Assembly: GCF_030403775.1 (NCBI RefSeq)
Contig: NZ_JAQMWQ010000018.1
Span: 57,685-121,684, forward strand
DNA: 64,000 nt
Origin: Paenibacillus sp. BSR1-1
Lineage (GTDB): Bacteria; Bacillota; Bacilli; Bacillales; Cytobacillaceae
Reading direction: 5' to 3'
Part shown: positions 1-9,141 of the stretch, piece by piece
How the letters are laid out: each line of letters opens with the position of its first letter
How positions within the stretch are numbered: the first letter of the stretch is position 1
Notes under the pieces: model-generated
Database searches by the model: none
The model's input: only the letters and a program-made list of their open reading frames with translations
What the model was told of the DNA's origin: nothing
Made by a program: the position numbers and the translations under genes

Positions 1-199
1 CCTGTGCAAAGCGGTGTTCTCTCGTATGGGAAGAGGCACTCATCCGATTATAAAAAAACCCTTCTGGTGGTTCTTTGGATAGATCCAATCTTCCACGGTC
101 TAGATGCCATTCTTCATATGGGACTTCTAATTCATCTAAGCGCTTCGTCAAATGACTGGTCCATTCGCTATCTTCGTGGATGATATAAACTTTTTTCAT
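1..199 (-). CDS. RimK-like ATP-grasp protein, N-terminal part (cut by window edge)
   Basis: Reading leftwards from an ATG at 199, about 66 residues are visible before the window ends. The start is preceded by an AGGAG-type ribosome site. The visible part begins MKKVYIIHEDSEW and contains LDLSKEPPEG and FYNRMSASSHTR. I recognise this as the N-terminal pre-grasp region of a family of ATP-grasp proteins related to RimK/alpha-L-glutamate ligases. The nucleotide-binding part lies outside the window, so substrate and reaction cannot be judged. It is transcribed divergently from the InhA gene, with about 240 bp between the two starts. Confidence 0.6.
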   Translation of the reverse strand, partial: MKKVYIIHEDSEWTSHLTKRLDELEVPYEEWHLDRGRLDLSKEPPEGFFYNRMSASSHTREHRFAQ

Positions 200-436
200 C
201 GAAAAGTCTCCTCTTTGGCTGATTATTACTATATATATTTTTATTGTAAATTTCGCTTGTCGTTTTGTGAAGGTAGATACGGAAAGATGTGACAAAAATC
301 CCTCCTGAAAAATAAGTCGAATTCACTATAATTTGTTCGAATTTACAGAAAATTAAGCAAATCATCCCGTTGTCTTATTTCAATATTCGAAATATTATTA
401 AAAGGCACTCTATTTTTTTACTAAGGGGGAAGATTA

Positions 437-2842
437 TTGAAAAAACTATTAAAAACAGGACTTACTACAGCCGTAATCGCAGGAACACTATTTTCCGGCT
501 TTCCTGGAAACTATGTGAAAACTTCGGCTGCTGTCCTAAACCAAGGTCAAAGTCAAGCTTCAGTCTCTCATTCTTATGGTTCGCTAGACTTATCTGTAGT
601 AAATGAGGACAAATTACTAGATTCCCTTATTAAACAGGGTATCATTTCTAAAGACGCATCCTCTGTGGAGCAACAAAAAGCTCTACATAATTACCTAGAG
701 TTAAAGGGGAAACAAGATAAAGAAACCAGTGTAGATCCTTTAGCCGCAAAAGTAAAAGCAGCGGATGCTGCAAAGCAAAGGAAATTTAAAGATTTTAATA
801 ATGGTTTGTTAAAAGGAAGCGGAAACAAGTATGGGCAATTAAAGGGTAATCCTGATCCTGTACAAGAAGGAAAATCGCCAGGTGTACAGAAAAAAGGTAA
901 ACTATTAACTTTAATGGTAGAGTATTCTGATTTTGCACACAATAATATTAAGCCTGGTGAAACCGATAACTATTATCCAGACTATACTCCTGAACATTAT
1001 GAGAATATGATTTTTGGAGATAAAGGCACATATAAAGGCCCTAATGGTGAAGAACAAGTTTCACAAAAACAATATTATGAAGAACAATCAGGTGGAACTT
1101 ATACAATTGAAGGACAAGCATATGGCTGGTTAAAAGTACCAGGAACAGCCAAGTATTACGGTGCAGATAGAGCTTCTGGAGGTCATGATAACGTCACTCC
1201 TGGCGGGGCCAAACAATTAGTAAAGGATGCTCTAGATGCTGCAAAAGCTGAAGGAGTACCTTTACAAAACTATGATTTGGAAGATCCACATGATTTAGAT
1301 GGTGACGGTAACTACTGGGAGCCAGATGGATTAGTAGACCATCTACAAATTATCCACTCTGGAATGGGTCAAGAAGCGGGCGGGGGCTCTTTAGGTAATG
1401 ATGCTATTTGGTCTCACCGTTCAGCTGTATTCTATGATCCAGACGGTTTAGGAGAAGGATTACCAGGTTTCTACGATTACACTGTAATGCCTGAAGACGG
1501 GGCAACAGGTGTATTCGCACACGAATACGGTCATGACTTAGGTCTTCCAGATGAATATGATACAATTTATTCTGGTCAAGGTGAACCAATCGATTATTGG
1601 TCCATCATGTCAAGCGGTTCATGGGCTGGTAAAATCCCAGGTGCAGAACCAACAGGCTTCTCTCCTTGGGCTAAACAGTATTTCCAATCTACACTTGGCG
1701 GAAAATGGACAGCTCCCACTGTTGTGAATTGGGATGAGGTATCTACAAAAGGCACACAATTCTTGTTAGACCAAGCAAATTCACCACTAGGCAAAAATAA
1801 TCAAGCAATTCGTGTGAACCTGCCTAAGAAGAAAACACCTATCAATACTCCAGCAGCTGGTAGTTATGAGTTCTGGGGCGGACAAGCTGATGAAATGGAT
1901 TCCAATATGGTAACGAATGTGGATTTATCAGGAAAAACCTCTGCTACCTTATCCTTCGATGCTTGGTACGATACGGAAGAACAATGGGATTTTGGTTTCG
2001 TTCAAGTATCCACTGATAATGGCGCAACTTGGAAATCGTTAGGAAACGACCATACTCGTTCAGATGTGGTTGCCGAAGGATATCCAACTATCTTAAATTC
2101 AATGCCTGGTTTCACTGGAAATTCAAATGGATGGCAAGCACAGAATTTTGATCTATCAGCATATGCAGGTCAAAAAATTCAACTTCGCGTTCGCTATGCA
2201 ACAGACTGGGGAACTTCAAAAATTGGATTCTTTGTTGATAACCTAAAAGTAGTTGCAGATGGCCAAACTTTAGTAAATGATGGTGCTGAAAATACACCTT
2301 CTCAATTTACTTTAAACGGTTTCACTAAAATGGATGGGAACAAATTAACCAACCATTACTATCTACTTGAGTGGAGAAATCATAAAGGTGTCGATGCAGG
2401 TCTTGCCCATATTAAGCGTGGTCAGTCCTTAATGAGCTTTGATGGTGGATTAGTAGTCTGGTATGTGGATGATAGCTATACTGAAAACTGGACTGGTCCA
2501 GTTAAAAATGGAGGACATCCTGGTGATGGGTTCCTTGGAGTAGTTGATGCCCATTTAGGTCAAAGTTTATCATGGAGCAATAATGACCCAGTACTTTCTC
2601 GATTCTATACTCGTGATGCTGCATTTGGTTTAGATCCAACTTCAAACCTATTTGTTGATTATGGATTTAGGACTATGACTGCACCAAGTCAAAATGCTGT
2701 TTCATTATTCGATGACAGCAAATCTTTCTTAAATCCATTTTTACCAGATGAAGGACGAAACATCCCTCACTTTGGACTCAAGGTTCGTGTGAACGGACAA
2801 TCAACAGATAAGTCTGTTGGATCCATCGTAATCTATAAATAA
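437..2842 (+). CDS. inhA: Immune inhibitor A-type secreted metalloprotease (peptidase M6)
   Basis: This is an 801-aa secreted zinc protease of the M6 family, which degrades host or environmental proteins outside the cell. It starts with TTG at 437, seven bases after AAGGGGGA. Residues 1-32 form a Sec signal peptide ending near TSAA, followed by a propeptide to about residue 150. The zinc site HEYGH is at residues 362-366, followed by DLGLPDEYD, and the MSSGSW turn lies further on. The C-terminal half carries a jelly-roll/MAM-like region typical of InhA, and the usual family length is close to 800. It is monocistronic, ending at a strong hairpin shared with the convergent ykuD-like gene. No PlcR box was recognised upstream. 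Confidence 0.93.
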   Translation: MKKLLKTGLTTAVIAGTLFSGFPGNYVKTSAAVLNQGQSQASVSHSYGSLDLSVVNEDKLLDSLIKQGIISKDASSVEQQKALHNYLELKGKQDKETSVDPLAAKVKAADAAKQRKFKDFNNGLLKGSGNKYGQLKGNPDPVQEGKSPGVQKKGKLLTLMVEYSDFAHNNIKPGETDNYYPDYTPEHYENMIFGDKGTYKGPNGEEQVSQKQYYEEQSGGTYTIEGQAYGWLKVPGTAKYYGADRASGGHDNVTPGGAKQLVKDALDAAKAEGVPLQNYDLEDPHDLDGDGNYWEPDGLVDHLQIIHSGMGQEAGGGSLGNDAIWSHRSAVFYDPDGLGEGLPGFYDYTVMPEDGATGVFAHEYGHDLGLPDEYDTIYSGQGEPIDYWSIMSSGSWAGKIPGAEPTGFSPWAKQYFQSTLGGKWTAPTVVNWDEVSTKGTQFLLDQANSPLGKNNQAIRVNLPKKKTPINTPAAGSYEFWGGQADEMDSNMVTNVDLSGKTSATLSFDAWYDTEEQWDFGFVQVSTDNGATWKSLGNDHTRSDVVAEGYPTILNSMPGFTGNSNGWQAQNFDLSAYAGQKIQLRVRYATDWGTSKIGFFVDNLKVVADGQTLVNDGAENTPSQFTLNGFTKMDGNKLTNHYYLLEWRNHKGVDAGLAHIKRGQSLMSFDGGLVVWYVDDSYTENWTGPVKNGGHPGDGFLGVVDAHLGQSLSWSNNDPVLSRFYTRDAAFGLDPTSNLFVDYGFRTMTAPSQNAVSLFDDSKSFLNPFLPDEGRNIPHFGLKVRVNGQSTDKSVGSIVIYK

Positions 2843-2850
2843 GAAATTTT

Positions 2851-2886
2851 AGGCCCACCTTCCTCTTAGTAGAAGGTGGGCCTTTT
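2851..2886. terminator. Bidirectional terminator between inhA and the L,D-transpeptidase
   Basis: A 12-bp perfect stem (AGGCCCACCTTC / GAAGGTGGGCCT) with a nine-base loop is followed by TTTT on the plus strand and by an AT-rich run on the minus strand. It lies between two convergent genes and probably serves both. Confidence 0.85.
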
Positions 2887-2895
2887 ATCTAAAAT

Positions 2896-3384
2896 TTATG
2901 GACTAATTACAACCCTAGTTCCATTCGGGACCATATCCGCCAGCTGCAAAACATCTCGATTGTACATTCTTACACATCCATGGGAAACAGCCTTGCCGAT
3001 TGAACTTGGATCATTGGTACCGTGTATCCCATAACCCTGTTTTGAAAGCGACATCCATAAAACTCCAAACGGCCCTCCAGGATTGTACTGTCGATTCACA
3101 ATGACAAATTCTCCAGTTGGAGTATTTGTCAACATCTTCCCGACTGCAATTGGAAAAATTCTCACTAATCTCCCATTATTATATAATACAAGGTTTCTCT
3201 TCCCTACTGAAATAAGGATAGAAAAAGGGATCGTATTCGGCTCCGGCAGACCGGGAATTTGAATTTTTTGTCCTGCATGCAAATGCCCTATCCCGGGATT
3301 TGCTGCATAAAGCCGCCTGAGGCTAACCCGATAATTAGCGGATATGATAGGTAACGTTTCACCAGCTCTTACTGTATGAATCAT
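2896..3384 (-). CDS. ykuD: L,D-transpeptidase with LysM domain (YkuD family)
   Basis: This 162-aa protein should make alternative 3-3 cross-links or attach proteins in peptidoglycan. I start it at the ATG at 3384 because GGGGGTGG lies just upstream; an in-frame ATG at 3414 has no ribosome site. Residues 1-46 are a LysM domain (HTVRAGETL...IQIPG). Residues 50-162 are the YkuD catalytic domain with HGTNDP at 121 and SHGCVRM, giving H135 and catalytic Cys137. There is no signal peptide, as in B. subtilis YkuD (164 aa), where the enzyme is found in the spore. It follows the class-V aminotransferase by 59 bp and may be cotranscribed with it. Confidence 0.9.
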   Translation of the reverse strand: MIHTVRAGETLPIISANYRVSLRRLYAANPGIGHLHAGQKIQIPGLPEPNTIPFSILISVGKRNLVLYNNGRLVRIFPIAVGKMLTNTPTGEFVIVNRQYNPGGPFGVLWMSLSKQGYGIHGTNDPSSIGKAVSHGCVRMYNRDVLQLADMVPNGTRVVISP

Positions 3385-3443
3385 CCCAAACCACCCCCTT
3401 TTTTTGATTAGCATATGAAAAGCCGCTTGCCCGTGATACCTCC

Positions 3444-4946
3444 CTATTCAAAGCGGAATAATGGCGACATATCCTCTCTAATATGATTAATATAAAAGTA
3501 ATCATTGCTCGCAGGATCATATACATAGTCCTTTTTCCAGTCAGAAATGTTGCTGACTATTTCCGCCATTGCTCTAACAAACATTGAAATCTCGTCATTA
3601 GTCATGATGGGATGTAAGGAAAAGCGAACCCAGCCAGGTTTAGTGGACATATCACCCAGATTTATTTGGTCCGTAATTTGCTTTGATATTTTTTCATTTA
3701 TGTTATAAAGGTAATGCCCATAAGTTCCAGCGCACGAACAGCCTCCCCTTACCTGAATGCCAAATCGATCATTAAGTAATCTGACAATTAAATTGTAGTG
3801 GATGTTTTCCACATAAAAAGACACGATTCCCAAGCGATCCTTGATGTGACCGTCTAATATGTGCAGGGTTGGAATATCCTCTAATTGTGATAGCAATAAA
3901 GCAAGCTGCTCTTTTTCTCTTTTTAAAATGTTCGGAACTCCCATTTGTTTTTTCAAATTCAAGCAAAGGGCGATACGAATGCCTTGAAGAATGCCAGGTG
4001 TACCTCCATCTTCCCGCAGTTCAATGTCATCATAATATTTATGATTGCCCCATGGATTTGTCCATGTCACCGTTCCGCCTCCTGGATGGTCGGGTACCTT
4101 ATTTTTATATAATCGAGAATCAAAGACTAATACCCCGCTTGTTCCAGGTCCTCCTAAAAATTTGTGGGGTGAGAAAAAAATAGCATCTAGCTTTTCCAGC
4201 GGATCTTTAGGATGCATATCGATCTTGATATATGGGGCAGATGCGGCAAAGTCCACACAACAAATCCCGCCATGTTGATGCATTATTTTTGCTAATTGAT
4301 GATAAGGAGTTTGGATTCCAGATACATTGGAACAGGCAGTAAAAGAACCGATTTTAATTCGGCGTTCTTTGTATCGAGAGAGTTGAAATTCCAATTGATG
4401 AACATCCACTCCACCTTCCGGATCGGGTGGAATGATCACCACCTCTCCCAAAGTCTCGAGCCAGGAGGTTTGATTCGAATGGTGCTCCATATGAGTCAGA
4501 AAAATAACCGGTCTATCTTCCTCTGGAATCTGCAGGTGATTCTTCCATTGTTCTGGCACCCTGATGCCTATGAGCCTTTGAAATTTGTTGATGACTGATG
4601 TCATTCCAAAACCATCCAAGATGACAGCGTCATTCATATCGGCATTAACATGTTCCTTAATAATCCTTCTTGATTGCTTATAAATTTCAGTCATCATTAG
4701 ACTGGTAATATTGGATTCTGTGTGTGTATTGGCCATATATGGTCCAAATACTTCAGAAATTTTTTGTTCAATTGGTCTATACAATCGTCCACTGGCTGTC
4801 CAGTCGGCATAAATAATTTTCTTTTTGCCATAGGGCGATTCAAACTCTTGATTCATCCCTATCACTTGTTTTCGAAACGATTGAAAATACTCCTCGAGGT
4901 TATCCGGGATTTGATAAGTATTACTTCCAATTTTTGCTGTTATCAT
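3444..4946 (-). CDS. Class-V aminotransferase / cysteine desulfurase-like PLP enzyme
   Basis: This is a 500-aa fold-type I PLP enzyme. The Schiff-base lysine is K262 in FFSPHKFLGG, the pyridine-nitrogen aspartate is D232 in CVDFAA, and HMEHHSN at about residue 153 stacks on the cofactor. A C-terminal RGGCSCAG places Cys403/Cys405 where SufS-type enzymes keep their active cysteine. It is about 100 residues longer than SufS and is not next to any suf, isc or thiamine gene, so the substrate is unknown. It could be a desulfurase or a beta-lyase-like aminotransferase. The N-terminus YGKKKIIYADWTASGRLY is typical of this uncharacterised subfamily. Confidence 0.85.
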   Translation of the reverse strand: MITAKIGSNTYQIPDNLEEYFQSFRKQVIGMNQEFESPYGKKKIIYADWTASGRLYRPIEQKISEVFGPYMANTHTESNITSLMMTEIYKQSRRIIKEHVNADMNDAVILDGFGMTSVINKFQRLIGIRVPEQWKNHLQIPEEDRPVIFLTHMEHHSNQTSWLETLGEVVIIPPDPEGGVDVHQLEFQLSRYKERRIKIGSFTACSNVSGIQTPYHQLAKIMHQHGGICCVDFAASAPYIKIDMHPKDPLEKLDAIFFSPHKFLGGPGTSGVLVFDSRLYKNKVPDHPGGGTVTWTNPWGNHKYYDDIELREDGGTPGILQGIRIALCLNLKKQMGVPNILKREKEQLALLLSQLEDIPTLHILDGHIKDRLGIVSFYVENIHYNLIVRLLNDRFGIQVRGGCSCAGTYGHYLYNINEKISKQITDQINLGDMSTKPGWVRFSLHPIMTNDEISMFVRAMAEIVSNISDWKKDYVYDPASNDYFYINHIREDMSPLFRFE

Positions 4947-5020
4947 ATATTGACACCTCGCTATTCCATCCTTCTAATCAATATATGCAAATCCCTTTTG
5001 GAGTGGTTCACGCCAAATTA

Positions 5021-5050
5021 AAAGGAGGCAGTCCCTTAAAGGATGCCTCC
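5021..5050 (-). terminator. Terminator of the 115-aa gene
   Basis: On the minus strand GGAGGCA pairs with TGCCTCC around a short A/T-rich loop and is followed by TTTTAATTT. It lies just after the stop of the upstream minus-strand gene. Confidence 0.75.
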
Positions 5051-5058
5051 TAATACAA

Positions 5059-5406
5059 TTAATAAGTTGTAATCTTAGCTGATTCTTTCTTGGTTACTTC
5101 TTCGATTTTTTGAATAAACATTTGGAAAACTCTTCGTTTTTCTTCGAGATCTTTTATGTATTCCTTCAGCTGGTTATAGCTTTCTTCGAAAGGTTTATGA
5201 TACATTTGGCGAATTTTCTCAATAATTTCCTCATTAACTGTCGATTGAATAACTTGTTTGGTAATCCCATATTTATATGAATACACCTTTAATTCTTGGG
5301 CCACCTCATCATATTCAGACGCAATTTCATCAAGAACGAGTGAAATATCATCCTTCCACTCTTCTAGTGATTTTTGCAAATAAGATTTTACCATTGTCTC
5401 TTCCAT
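5059..5406 (-). CDS. Uncharacterised 115-aa coiled-coil protein
   Basis: I do not recognise the family. The ATG at 5406 has GGGCGGGTG eight bases upstream; a second in-frame ATG (MVKSYL) is possible four codons later. The protein is acidic, very rich in E and K, and predicted to be almost entirely helical, with heptad-like spacing over residues 60-105. There is no signal peptide or membrane segment. It stands alone with its own terminator. Length and composition suggest a small cytoplasmic protein. Confidence 0.75.
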   Translation of the reverse strand: MEETMVKSYLQKSLEEWKDDISLVLDEIASEYDEVAQELKVYSYKYGITKQVIQSTVNEEIIEKIRQMYHKPFEESYNQLKEYIKDLEEKRRVFQMFIQKIEEVTKKESAKITTY

Positions 5407-5526
5407 ATAAAAACACCCGCCCTACTAGAGTCTTTGTTCTATTATAGCTGTGATAGTTTACACGGAAGTTTCGTACAGATTACAATGCTTTGTCATTATC
5501 GAGATATTCATATAATTAATAGTAAG

Positions 5527-5552
5527 AACTGAGCAGCCGTAGATGCTCAGTT
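5527..5552 (-). terminator. Probable terminator after the DUF2935 gene
   Basis: AACTGAGCA pairs perfectly with TGCTCAGTT around an eight-base loop. The run following on the minus strand is only moderately T-rich (TTCTTACTATT), so termination strength is uncertain. Confidence 0.5.
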
Positions 5553-5559
5553 TCTCTAT

Positions 5560-6384
5560 TTAGCTAAAAGATGGTTTTCTTAAGGAGCAATGTGTGCTTT
5601 CTAAATGAAGTTCTGGTGCAAATTCCGCTAATTTTTTAATAAAGTAGCAAGTTTCCGGAAAGTGGTGTTCTAAAAATCTTAATGTTGTTTTATTTAATAG
5701 TTTACTGCCTCTATATTTTTCCACGATTGACCTGACGAACTGATTCATTTCAATAACGCTTCTTCCTATTTCTATAGCAAGCTCTTTCTGACGAGGGAAA
5801 CCCTGCTCCGTAAATCTAAGAAATCCCTTTACATGATGATTTTGGAGAATAAACATTTGAAACCTTTGTGCATACACATCTGTCTGCCTATCGACGGCCA
5901 ATTCAATAGGATCTACAATATTCCTTAATAAAATGATATGACCGAGCTGATCCTCCAGCCATAAATCCAGCAGTTGATCGAGCCGTAAGGGAACAGGCTG
6001 CTGTCCATTGACAAAATAAGAAAGGATCCGTAAGTACTCTTGGTTTTCATTCAATGTTCCATTTAAATAGGTTGGCGATAAGTTTAAATTTATTTCATTT
6101 TTAATCCTAAGATTTTGTAAATGACCCTCAAATCGATAGTACTCAAATGAAACAGAATAAGCTTGTTTAGCAAAAGCAATTTGTTCACTTGCTGAAACAG
6201 TTAAGTCTGGATTCAATTGCTGCAGGCTATTGAGTAAGGCACCGAATGATTCTTTAAACCTTTCAGCGATGGAAATTGCCTCTTCAGCTTCTATTGATAA
6301 GTGATCGCGAACAAAAATTGCATGATCCTGGAGAATTTCCAGCCAAAATGAATGCTCTTGCCATACACTAATCCCCGAATTCAT
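5560..6384 (-). CDS. DUF2935 domain protein
   Basis: This 274-aa soluble helical protein belongs to DUF2935. The family signature is visible twice: SVWQEHSFWLEILQDHA near the N-terminus, and a second helical bundle with WLEDQLGHIILL at about residue 145. The repeated H and E residues in W-x-E-H and DHA suggest a di-metal four-helix bundle, but that is inference. The ATG at 6384 is preferred because GGGGGGAG lies five bases upstream; an upstream GTG at 6390 overlaps the ribosome site. The function is unknown and the gene is monocistronic. Confidence 0.85.
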   Translation of the reverse strand: MNSGISVWQEHSFWLEILQDHAIFVRDHLSIEAEEAISIAERFKESFGALLNSLQQLNPDLTVSASEQIAFAKQAYSVSFEYYRFEGHLQNLRIKNEINLNLSPTYLNGTLNENQEYLRILSYFVNGQQPVPLRLDQLLDLWLEDQLGHIILLRNIVDPIELAVDRQTDVYAQRFQMFILQNHHVKGFLRFTEQGFPRQKELAIEIGRSVIEMNQFVRSIVEKYRGSKLLNKTTLRFLEHHFPETCYFIKKLAEFAPELHLESTHCSLRKPSFS

Positions 6385-6432
6385 CCCCACTCCCCCCTAA
6401 AAAGAGCATATTATCTAAACCACAAAAAAAGA

Positions 6433-6456
6433 CGATTACCTTGTAAAAAGTAATCG
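6433..6456 (-). terminator. Terminator of the polysaccharide deacetylase gene
   Basis: CGATTAC and GTAATCG form a stem with a T-rich loop. On the minus strand the hairpin is followed by CTTTTTTTG, a clear U-tract. Confidence 0.85.
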
Positions 6457-6469
6457 CCTATCTTTATGG

Positions 6470-7195
6470 TCATTTTACTATTTGTGCAAAGTCTTCAAGT
6501 GTTGTTGAATATTTCACGTACGTTCTAGGCAAAAGATAAACTTCATGCTTAATCCCGGTTTTTGTAAATGGCCCAGGAGTAGTAGTAAGTCCGTAGGAAT
6601 AGTACATTTTCGTCTCGTTAACAACATGTTCATCAGCATTTCCATAAGGGTAGGCCAAGGCGATGACTGGTTTGCCCGTTATCCTCTGTATTTTTTCTTT
6701 CGATTCCTTTAGTTCATAAGTCAAATTCTCCGATTTGGTTAAATCTGGATGGGTTGCCGTATGAGATTGAATAGAAATCAAGCCAGAATCCGCCATCATC
6801 TTCAAATCCATTTGCGATAAGCGATTTGAACGGCCAATAAAATCTGATATCACAAAAATAGTTCCAGCAGGCTTGAAATGATTCGTTTTCACTGTTTGAA
6901 AAATTGCAAACGCGTTTAAATTATTTTTATATCCATCATCAAAGGTAATAAAAATGGGCTTTTTCACTTTTTGAACATCTTGCCAGCGTTCGAAAGTCAA
7001 CAGGGTATAGCCATGATCTCTCAAATAAATCATTTGCTTTTTAAAATTATCCGGTGTAACATATAACTCTTTTGAACCATGACCAGTAAATTCATCAATC
7101 GAGTGATAGATAAGAATGGGTACCTTTTGCTGAGCGAAAACTACACCGGGAAGTCCAATTACGAAAAGACATAGGAAAAATAGCAGCTTTTTCAT
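6470..7195 (-). CDS. Secreted polysaccharide deacetylase (NodB/CE4 family)
   Basis: This 241-aa exported enzyme should remove acetyl groups from an N-acetylated cell-wall or extracellular polysaccharide. The ATG at 7195 is chosen because GAGGG precedes it; the longer frame adds 12 residues with no ribosome site. Residues 1-21 are a signal peptide ending VVFA. The NodB motif 1 ITFDDGYKN gives D86/D87 and motif 2 SHTATHP gives the metal histidines H145/H149. The AYPYG motif lies near residue 177. The VPILIYHSID start resembles the IcaB/PgaB-like and YxkH groups. It follows queE by 57 bp and may receive some readthrough. Confidence 0.9.
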   Translation of the reverse strand: MKKLLFFLCLFVIGLPGVVFAQQKVPILIYHSIDEFTGHGSKELYVTPDNFKKQMIYLRDHGYTLLTFERWQDVQKVKKPIFITFDDGYKNNLNAFAIFQTVKTNHFKPAGTIFVISDFIGRSNRLSQMDLKMMADSGLISIQSHTATHPDLTKSENLTYELKESKEKIQRITGKPVIALAYPYGNADEHVVNETKMYYSYGLTTTPGPFTKTGIKHEVYLLPRTYVKYSTTLEDFAQIVK

Positions 7196-7252
7196 ATATT
7201 CCCTCACTTTACCTTGAAACGACTCGCACATAGTTTACCCCAATAATTCGAT

Positions 7253-7975
7253 CTAAACCCCTCGTTTATTGCCCCAAATATAAGTATGCAATTGTGGAAG
7301 GACTTTTACATTTGTAAATTCAACATCATCCATCACTTTATTAATAAGCCACTCATACTTATTCAATAATTGACTAACTAATGCCAGATTATCGGTTGTT
7401 GCTAATTCATCATTTCCAACCTGCAAAAAGAAAGGAACAGTCGGATAACGCTGGTATACTTTTTTGGCATAGTCATAATCTTGGTCATCAAAAATGACAA
7501 CCTTTATACTTACATGTTTTGAGGGATCTTCAAGGCGGTTTAGGATTGTATCAAGAATGGAGAAGTCTGTTTCCATTTTTGAACTAGGCGGCTTTGGCGA
7601 AATTGTTAATTCATCAATATCCACGAACCAATCCTGCCATCTGCTGCCCTGCGTTTCTAGGCCGATTTTTATATTATTTTCTTTGAATAGTTCTATTAAA
7701 GTATCTAAATTTTTTAATAGTGCAGGGTTACCTCCAGATATAGTTACAAACGAGAACCCATTTCCCCCAAGCCTTTTTAATTCTTCCCAAATTTCATCTG
7801 CTGTCATCATATTGATGTCATTTTTACCGGTTCCGTCCCATGTAAAAGATGAATCACACCAGCTGCAGGAATAATCACAGCCCGCCGTTCTTACAAACAT
7901 CGTTTTTTGACCGATAACCATGCCTTCGCCTTGGATGGTTGGCCCGAAAATTTCCATTACAGGCAATTTACTCAA
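7253..7975 (-). CDS. queE: 7-carboxy-7-deazaguanine synthase QueE (radical SAM)
   Basis: QueE converts 6-carboxytetrahydropterin to 7-carboxy-7-deazaguanine in queuosine biosynthesis. The radical-SAM cluster motif is CDYSCSWC (C33, C37, C40). It also has SPKPPSSKM and the C-terminal QLHTYIWGNKRGV conserved in the Bacillus enzyme. I place the start at a TTG at 7975, which overlaps the queD stop. This gives MSKLPVMEIFG, matching the B. subtilis N-terminus, and a length of 240 aa (B. subtilis 243). A GGGAGTGG inside the end of queD is the likely ribosome site, implying translational coupling. The longer frame starting at 8035 has no support. Confidence 0.95.
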   Translation of the reverse strand: MSKLPVMEIFGPTIQGEGMVIGQKTMFVRTAGCDYSCSWCDSSFTWDGTGKNDINMMTADEIWEELKRLGGNGFSFVTISGGNPALLKNLDTLIELFKENNIKIGLETQGSRWQDWFVDIDELTISPKPPSSKMETDFSILDTILNRLEDPSKHVSIKVVIFDDQDYDYAKKVYQRYPTVPFFLQVGNDELATTDNLALVSQLLNKYEWLINKVMDDVEFTNVKVLPQLHTYIWGNKRGV

Positions 7976-8450
7976 CTTCCATCCACTCCCTTCTGGCTTC
8001 CGCATAACTCGTCGGTGTTTCAAATAAACGGACAAATTCCACCCTTACACCGTGGTACTGTTTCTGTCTTTCATCTTGGCTTAGTGCTTCAGTCATTTTT
8101 TCATAAATCCAAACAACCATATTTTCAGCTGTCGTATTCATCGGCGGAAGAGTTTCATTTAAATACCGATGATCGAGGAAGACTTCAATTTCATTTTTCC
8201 AAATATCTTTAATATCGCCAAAGTCCATCATCAAACCGCGCTCATCGACAAAACCACTGAGACCAAATATCACTTTATAGGTATGCCCATGTAAGTTCTT
8301 GCATTTTCCTTCATAGTTGTGCAGGTGATGGGCAGCATCGAAGGTGAATTCTTTACTTACCATGACACGCTTTTTATGATACCTTAGCTGCTCTTTTTGG
8401 ATATCTACATCAATCTTTTGGAGTTTATCAACAATTCGAAAACCATACAT
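7968..8450 (-). CDS. queD: 6-carboxy-5,6,7,8-tetrahydropterin synthase QueD
   Basis: This 160-aa enzyme makes 6-carboxytetrahydropterin from dihydroneopterin triphosphate, the second step of preQ1 synthesis. The zinc and catalytic residues are in FDAAHHLHNYEGKCKNLHGH: H41/H42, the nucleophile Cys50, and H54/H56. The C-terminal ETPTSYAEARREWM is nearly identical to B. subtilis QueD. Its ribosome site AAAGGAG lies within the last codons of queC. It is the middle gene of the queC-queD-queE operon and is controlled by the preQ1 riboswitch upstream of queC. Confidence 0.96.
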   Translation of the reverse strand: MYGFRIVDKLQKIDVDIQKEQLRYHKKRVMVSKEFTFDAAHHLHNYEGKCKNLHGHTYKVIFGLSGFVDERGLMMDFGDIKDIWKNEIEVFLDHRYLNETLPPMNTTAENMVVWIYEKMTEALSQDERQKQYHGVRVEFVRLFETPTSYAEARREWMEVE

Positions 8451-8455
8451 AGCTG

Positions 8456-9115
8456 TTAAAACTCCTTTCGAATTTTCAAGTATTCATCTAATCCATTTTG
8501 TCGTAACTTGCAGGCAGGACATTCGCCGCAGCCATCGGCAATAATGCCATTGTAACAAGTTAGCGTTTTTTCTCTGACAAAATCTAAAGCTCCTAATTTA
8601 TCGGCTAATTCCCAAGTTTCTGCTTTATTAATCCACATTAGTGGTGTGTGGATTACAAATTGGGAATCCATCGATAAATTAAGGGTAACGTTTAAAGACT
8701 TCACAAAAATATCGCGGCAATCTGGATAGCCGCTAAAGTCTGTTTCACAAACACCTGTAACAATATGCTTGGCGCCGATCTGACTCGCTAAGATTCCTGC
8801 AAACGTTAAAAAGACTAAATTTCTTCCTGGTACGAAGGATGATGGCAATTCGCCCTCTTCGCCATCCTTTACTTCAATATCCTCCCGTGTTAATGCACTT
8901 GGCGCTAATTGATTTAGCAGTGCCATGTCTAAAATATGGTGCTTGACACCAAGTTCATTTGCAATATTTTTGGCGCAATCAATTTCAAGGCTGTGACGCT
9001 GATTATAGTTAAAAGTGACGACTTCCACTTCTTTAAATTTTTCCAAGGCCCAGAATAAACATGTTGTACTATCCTGACCGCCGCTAAAGACTACAAGTGC
9101 TTTACTGTTTTTCAT
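8456..9115 (-). CDS. queC: 7-cyano-7-deazaguanine synthase QueC
   Basis: QueC converts 7-carboxy-7-deazaguanine to preQ0 using ATP and ammonia. The PP-loop ATPase motif SGGQDS is at residues 11-16 and the zinc site CGECPACKLR is near the C-terminus. The ATG at 9115 gives MKNSKALVVFSGG, aligning with B. subtilis QueC. The upstream ATG at 9124 is only two bases from the ribosome site AAGGAG. The protein is 219 aa, the family norm. It is the first gene of the operon. queF, the final preQ1 reductase, is not in this window and must lie elsewhere. Confidence 0.96.
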   Translation of the reverse strand: MKNSKALVVFSGGQDSTTCLFWALEKFKEVEVVTFNYNQRHSLEIDCAKNIANELGVKHHILDMALLNQLAPSALTREDIEVKDGEEGELPSSFVPGRNLVFLTFAGILASQIGAKHIVTGVCETDFSGYPDCRDIFVKSLNVTLNLSMDSQFVIHTPLMWINKAETWELADKLGALDFVREKTLTCYNGIIADGCGECPACKLRQNGLDEYLKIRKEF

Positions 9116-9141
9116 TTTACTCATTCTCCTTAAAATAGAAA

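Noticed and set aside
168..365. 65-aa minus-strand ORF upstream of the ATP-grasp gene
   Set aside because: Overlaps the ATP-grasp start in another frame and has no ribosome site.
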